Source: Varroa destructor | Taxonomy: Eukaryota; Arthropoda; Arachnida; Mesostigmata; Varroidae | Reading direction: 5' to 3' | Length of the DNA: 64,000 nucleotides | NCBI RefSeq assembly: GCF_002443255.2 | Contig: NW_019211456.1 | Location: 27,029,341 to 27,093,340 of the forward strand | Shown here: piece by piece, positions 59,412 to 64,000 of the stretch | Position numbering within the stretch: the stretch's first letter is position 1 | Layout: every line of letters starts with the position of its first letter | The notes under the pieces: model-generated | Told to the model about the DNA's origin: nothing | Database searches by the model: none | Seen by the model: only the letters and a program-made list of their open reading frames with translations | Made by a program: the position numbers and the translations under genes

Positions 59412-61675
59412 TTAATCCTCGAGGAAGAAAAATGTTCCGTTCTTTTTCTGTTCGGAATCCTTAACCGAGTTGAGTTTGTTGATTCGAGGTCGGAAGTTGT
59501 TCGGGTCCCGGCGAAAAGTAATGTTCAGCAGCTCGAGAAAGCGATTCATGCCAACTAGCAGCGATTGTGGCATATTGGCAGTTGTCGATACCGACGGTTT
59601 ACCATCGAAGACAATCACACGATCTGACAGATACGTGGCCATGATAAAATCGTGTTCGACAACGAAGCCTGTCTTTTTTGCGTGAAGGATAAACCTCTTG
59701 ATCACCTATATTAGATCACACGGTAACAAAATAAATCAGCTTATAAGAATTCAGTTATTATTCTACAAACTTTAATAACAACTGATTGAGAATATGGATA
59801 CATTAAGGATATAATGCAACAATTTTGAGATTCAAACCAAGTTTAATCACCAGCCCAACTTTAACCATTCGAACCAATTTAGTGCAGATGATAAATAAGT
59901 GGACAACGAGTTTCAATCTGACGCTCAGTAGACGTACTGGATAGGCTCGTTGGCAAACACGATAGTTAACGACATGGATGGAATATATTATCTTTATTTA
60001 GCTACGCGAAGACGTAATATTATTTCATATACACATGTACCTGTGATTTCGTACTAAAACAAAGCAGTATGCTGCGGCTTCAGATATAGTTTGTACGCAA
60101 CTTCAGTGAATCGTGTAATGAAGCTTACGCGGCGAGACTTACCTTCGCGGCAGCAAGACGCTGTTCTGAATCGAGGTAAGCTGACGGTTCGTCAATGAGG
60201 TATACATCGGCAGGTTTGCCGAGACAGAGCGCCAACGCGACACGTTGCAGCTCTCCTCCGGATAGGTTCTGAACCTCCTGGTCGATGATATTGTCTATCA
60301 ACAGTGGTTTCATAACGTCAGCAACGAACTGAGGATGCTGGTACGCATCTCGAATCTTCTCATGGAGTAAGAAACGCACTGTTCCAGTGCTTTTCGGAGA
60401 AATCTTCTGGGGTTTATACGATATGTTTAACGTTGGCACATCTTCGTCGCCATCGGGCTTCAACCTTCCGGCGAGCATTCGAATTAGGGTGGTTTTACCG
60501 GTTCCGTTTTCGCCGAGCATGACAATGATCTCCGAATCGGTAAACGATCCTCCTTGGACTTTGAGCTCAAAGTCGCCCATCTTCTTAACCATGCTCGGGT
60601 ATTCATAGCGGGCAAGTCGTTTGACGTCTTCGTCGCCTGTATTATCAGACACCTTGAATACAAGCGATGACTCACGAAATCTCAGGTTTTCCGTCGGCAC
60701 GAAACCGTCCAAAAAAATATTGATACCTTCTCTAACTGAAAAAGGCATAGTTACGACGCCGTAACATCCTGGCGTACCATAGAGACAACAGATGAAATCC
60801 GAAAGATAATCAAGAACGGATAGATCGTGTTCCACAACAATCACATATTTCGTCGCTTCAATTTGTCCACGAATTGCCTGGGCAGATTTGAGGCGTTGTT
60901 TGACATCTAGATACGACGAAGGTTCATCAAACATGAATATGTCTCCTTTTTGAATACACACCATTGCTGTGGCGAATCGTTGCAGTTCTCCTCCGGACAG
61001 ATCGGCGATTTGACGGTCCATAACGTTAACGAGCTCAAGCAATTCGCACAGGTAATCCTCTTTGCCGAGATCGTTCCTTCGGTCCAGAAGCTCCCTCACT
61101 GTTCCCTTAACAGCTTTCGGGATCTGATCGACGTACTGTGGCTTGATGACTGCTTTAAGATGGTCCTCGAGAATACGTGTGAAATAATTCTGCAGTTCGG
61201 ATCCTCGGAAGTAGCCAAGAATCTCTGTCCAATCGGGTGGATCATTGTACCGGCCAAGATTTGGCTTCAGTTTGCCAGCCAGAATCTTTAGCGCTGTCGA
61301 TTTACCAATACCGTTCGTACCGACTAGACCTAAAACCTCGCCTGGACGTGGAGTTGGAAGCCGGTGCAATTTGAAAGAGTTTGCGCTATATCGATGTGTC
61401 GTATCACGTTCGAGGTTTGACGGCAAATTAATGATCTGAATGGCCTCGAATGGACATTTTTTAGTGCATATACCACAGCCAATGCACAGGTTCTCCGAGA
61501 TGGTGGCGATTCTGTCATTAGGCGTCACTTCGATACAGAGTTTGCCCATGCGAACTACAGGGCACGATTTTTTACACTCCTGTCGACATCGCTTAGGTTT
61601 ACATTTGTCAATAGAAACAATAGCGATTCTAGTTAGTTTATCTTGCACTTCCTCCTTCTTGAGCTGTTTGGCCAT
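59412..61675 (-). CDS. ABCE1: ABCE1 ribosome-recycling factor (pixie/Rli1)
   Basis: Two exons: 61675-60143, ending GCGAAG|GTAAGT, and 59705-59412, starting after ATATAG. They join in phase 0 across a 437-bp intron and encode 608 residues (human 599). The N-terminal domain has the cysteines for two 4Fe-4S clusters (Cys25, 30, 34, 38, 47 and [11 protein letters not shown] at 64-74). NBD1 has Walker [10 protein letters not shown] (119-127), signature LSGGE (226-230), Walker B MFDEP (Asp250/Glu251) and the switch His283. NBD2 has GENGTGKTT (388-396), LSGGE (471-475), LIDEP (495-496) and His529. The C-terminus ([17 protein letters not shown]...FFFLED) is family-typical. The enzyme splits post-termination 80S ribosomes with Pelota/eRF1 and acts in initiation. 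All catalytic residues are intact. One intron is few compared with vertebrate ABCE1. Confidence 0.97.
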
Positions 61676-62588
61676 GTTACCACCTCAGGAAGCAATGCGC
61701 TATAAAGTACACCAAACAATAACGTTCCGTTAGCCTCGGTATGTAGGCGGATATTGAGCCACAGCATTACATCTCTTGCGAAGCTGTTAATTCTAGGGGT
61801 GTGCGATTCCATCTAACCTATCATGTGCTAGAGGTGAATGACCATTCTGAAATACCAACATGTAGGTTGACTGTTTGTGGCGTTAACGATAATCAATTCT
61901 TGCAGAAGATCTGGTTTTTAAGTCAAATCGTAGATCACAAGTTGACAACCTTATGCAATAGAATGTTCGACTTAAGCTACCCAGTATCTCATTTATGTAA
62001 TTTAGGCGAATTAAACCTAGACACTGGAACCTGGTTTCTTGGCTTGTGTATACTGTGATAACGATTTGGTGATGGATAGATGTTTATCCCCTACGCAGCG
62101 CTAAACGTTTAATGTTTCTATATTTTCTAGTGTCTACCTTGAAACTTTAGTTAGGTATCGTCGCAAGGGGTAAGGTACGTCATTTTCGTTCTGGGTTTCT
62201 TTGGGTATAAATTTTGTGCGCGCAATTTATCTCTAACTACTGGCCTATTTACTATAGATAGTAGACATAAATTAATTCCTTGATTAAACGAATGAAAATA
62301 CAACTTTCTCAATGTATTGTATAACCTCCGTTCATATTTCAGTGAGGTCCATATGTTCGCGGTACAAATTGCATTGACTACCTGAAAGTCACCTGTCGCA
62401 GTCACAGTGTATTATTTTAGAGAAATATGTTCTTCCTTTGACTGAGAATACATTTAACTAGAACAGCTATACAAGTCAAGAGTTGAGCATCAACTTTATA
62501 ACCAATCTCCACTCTAGCAAATTATATTTGATCAAATTGTTTCACAGAAAAATTAAATGTTTCAGTTGTCTCAAAGTGCACTAATGGG
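61676..62588. other. Upstream region of ABCE1
   Basis: Immediately upstream of the ABCE1 ATG on the minus strand lies a short leader without uORFs of note. The rest, to 62588, has only short ORFs without recognisable similarity. It may serve as a bidirectional promoter if the ORF at 62589 is real. Confidence 0.4.
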
Positions 62589-62690
62589 ATGGCAAGTGGA
62601 GGTACCAACATTGACGTAATAGTTCAGGATGAAAAGTCTGACCAACAAGTCAAACTCCGGCAACAATCTTCCGGCACACTGTATACGTAA
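62589..62690 (+). CDS. Possible first coding exon of an unidentified gene
   Basis: An ATG in the context GGGATGG opens a 33-codon frame, MASGGTNIDVIVQDEKSDQQ and onward to a TAA at 62688-62690. Composition is ordinary soluble protein, unlike the surrounding low-complexity ORFs. TATAC|GTAAGG at 62686/62687 is a good donor that would bypass the stop in phase 2. A possible continuation in matching phase starts near 62797 (CGAATAG|C), reading SNSRRGNSGSSHN and onward. I do not recognise the protein; it could be chance. Confidence 0.3.
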   Translation: MASGGTNIDVIVQDEKSDQQVKLRQQSSGTLYT

Positions 62691-64000
62691 GGCGATTATC
62701 AAGATTCAACACAGAACGAGTTGTTTCAAAAGCGTTGCGAGTCGACTTTCTGTAAAAAGTTTGACAGCTTCTTTCTAATTGTGTGTTATGGAACGTCCGA
62801 ATAGCTCTAACAGCCGTCGCGGTAATAGCGGCAGTTCACACAATATGGAACGACGAATGGTACCAGCCGGCAGTGCGAAATGCGGTAACCTGTTCGTATC
62901 TGATCGGCATATAGCGCAATGAATTTCATCAATTAGGATGATACTGTGTAGTCTTGTCATGCCGAGAGTATCCTGGAAGGTTGCCACAGGCACGGATACA
63001 CACTCTAAGACGGCAAGTACCTGTTTCTTGAGGATGCGAAAACACACCAGAACGCACGTGTGTATAGCGGCGCCTGCCAAACACGAAGAGAAAACGAACC
63101 CTGAGAATATCGAAACGGAAATCACTAATTGGCGGAGCGATACTTTCTTACAAACAGATAGGGAAAATAAAGCGATGCGATAAACTAGTTCCAACTTAAG
63201 TTGATTAATGCATATGAGTAGGGAGCATTTCTAAAAAAATTTCTGTAGATATAACGATCCCAGCAGACAATCTTTTCCACTAGTGGTGAGAAAAATTTGC
63301 GCCGACTGTGAACGATATGTGGATAACTTTATGCTCACAACAATAGAACGTTTCTTATCTTTATGTTCTGATCTGCATTTCTATTTTTATCTGTGTGCAT
63401 GTTCGCAAAAACTTCATTATCGTCGGACTACCAGTCGCACTTTACGCGGGCTGAGCTACCCGCTTGCTCAGTTCCGGCCCATTTATAGCGAGAGAAAGCA
63501 GTACAGTAACCTTCAAACGGCCAGAATCAAATATGTAAAACGAATATTTTGACGTAAGTAGAGATGCTTCCACATCTTTTGCAGAATGGGAGAACTTCAC
63601 AATTGGTGAGGAGGTTTGAAGTACAACTTTTTGTGCACCTTGTGTGAACCTAGCCTATCTCGTCACAGTTAATGGGTGCGGCTTTTTCCAGTCGGGTTTA
63701 TGATTTATGTGTTCTTTTTAGAACATCTTATATATTTTTTTAATAACGTAAAAATGTGACATGCCTGTGACGCACTATATAGATTAGGATGAAGACGCAA
63801 AGAAATATTCCCCTTAACGCAAGAGCAATGAGGACACTGCGTCTATTGCAGATTGTTTCCACTTTTACTTGTTGGTAGGCTCTCGGTATGTAAATACATT
63901 AATATGATAAAATGAACACATTAATATTGTATTATTAGTTTTCGTCTATTTATGCATGTACCAGACCTATATTTACAAGGGTATTCCTAAGCATCAGTTT
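62691..64000. other. Right-hand end of window, no confident gene
   Basis: ORFs at 62775-63194 (-) and 63283-63552 (+) show no recognisable similarity. A 21-bp segment at about 63585-63605 sits between TTTTGCAG and GTGAGG, which mimics a micro-exon, but nothing supports its use. Confidence 0.4.

Noticed and set aside
63585..63605. A 21-bp segment between TTTTGCAG and GTGAGG, a possible micro-exon
   Set aside because: Acceptor and donor motifs this close occur by chance, and no neighbouring exon or protein context supports it.

Overview
The window is eukaryotic nuclear DNA from an animal. It has spliced genes with GT-AG introns, long AT-rich non-coding stretches, many TA/TG/TAA microsatellites and two 100-N assembly gaps. 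The BTB gene belongs to the TTK-type family that is expanded in arthropods, and every recognisable protein is clearly metazoan, so I infer an arthropod. A mite or tick is my best guess, held with low confidence.

Layout. 1-5 kb is gene-poor. 5.4-9.1 kb is GC/CpG-richer and probably holds the promoter and a non-coding first exon of a TTK-type BTB transcription factor, whose first two coding exons lie at 10.1-11.5 kb (+). 15.5-26.8 kb (+) is the ortholog of AF10/MLLT10 (Drosophila Alhambra), six exons running from the PHD-zinc knuckle-PHD module to the leucine zipper. One of its introns carries a Tc3-like helix-turn-helix ORF. 27.9-36.4 kb is AT-rich with no confident gene. 36.8-39.8 kb (-) is an intronless beta'-COP (COPB2) gene. 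43.1 kb (+) is COX6A. 45.1-45.7 kb (-) is mitochondrial ribosomal protein L42, with its 5' exon not found. 47.0-51.1 kb (+) is a small single-zinc-finger gene. 51.4-56.5 kb (+) is acylaminoacyl-peptidase (APEH) in 11 coding exons, one intron using a GC donor. 59.4-61.7 kb (-) is ABCE1 (pixie/Rli1) with one intron. 62.6 kb (+) may be the first exon of an unidentified gene.

These are ordinary housekeeping and regulatory genes: chromatin reading (AF10), transcription (BTB), COPI trafficking, respiration, mitochondrial and cytosolic translation, and N-acetyl-peptide turnover. COX6A and MRPL42 are convergent neighbours and both nuclear-encoded mitochondrial genes. I see no operon-like arrangement and no convincing new multi-gene system. 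The points most worth a second look are the open-ended BTB gene with a pipsqueak-like ORF on the opposite strand downstream, the phase-compatible junction between the zinc-finger gene and APEH, the GC-AG intron, the HTH ORF inside AF10, and several near-perfect hairpins. All splice sites were assigned by reading frame, consensus and protein similarity from memory, without transcript evidence.
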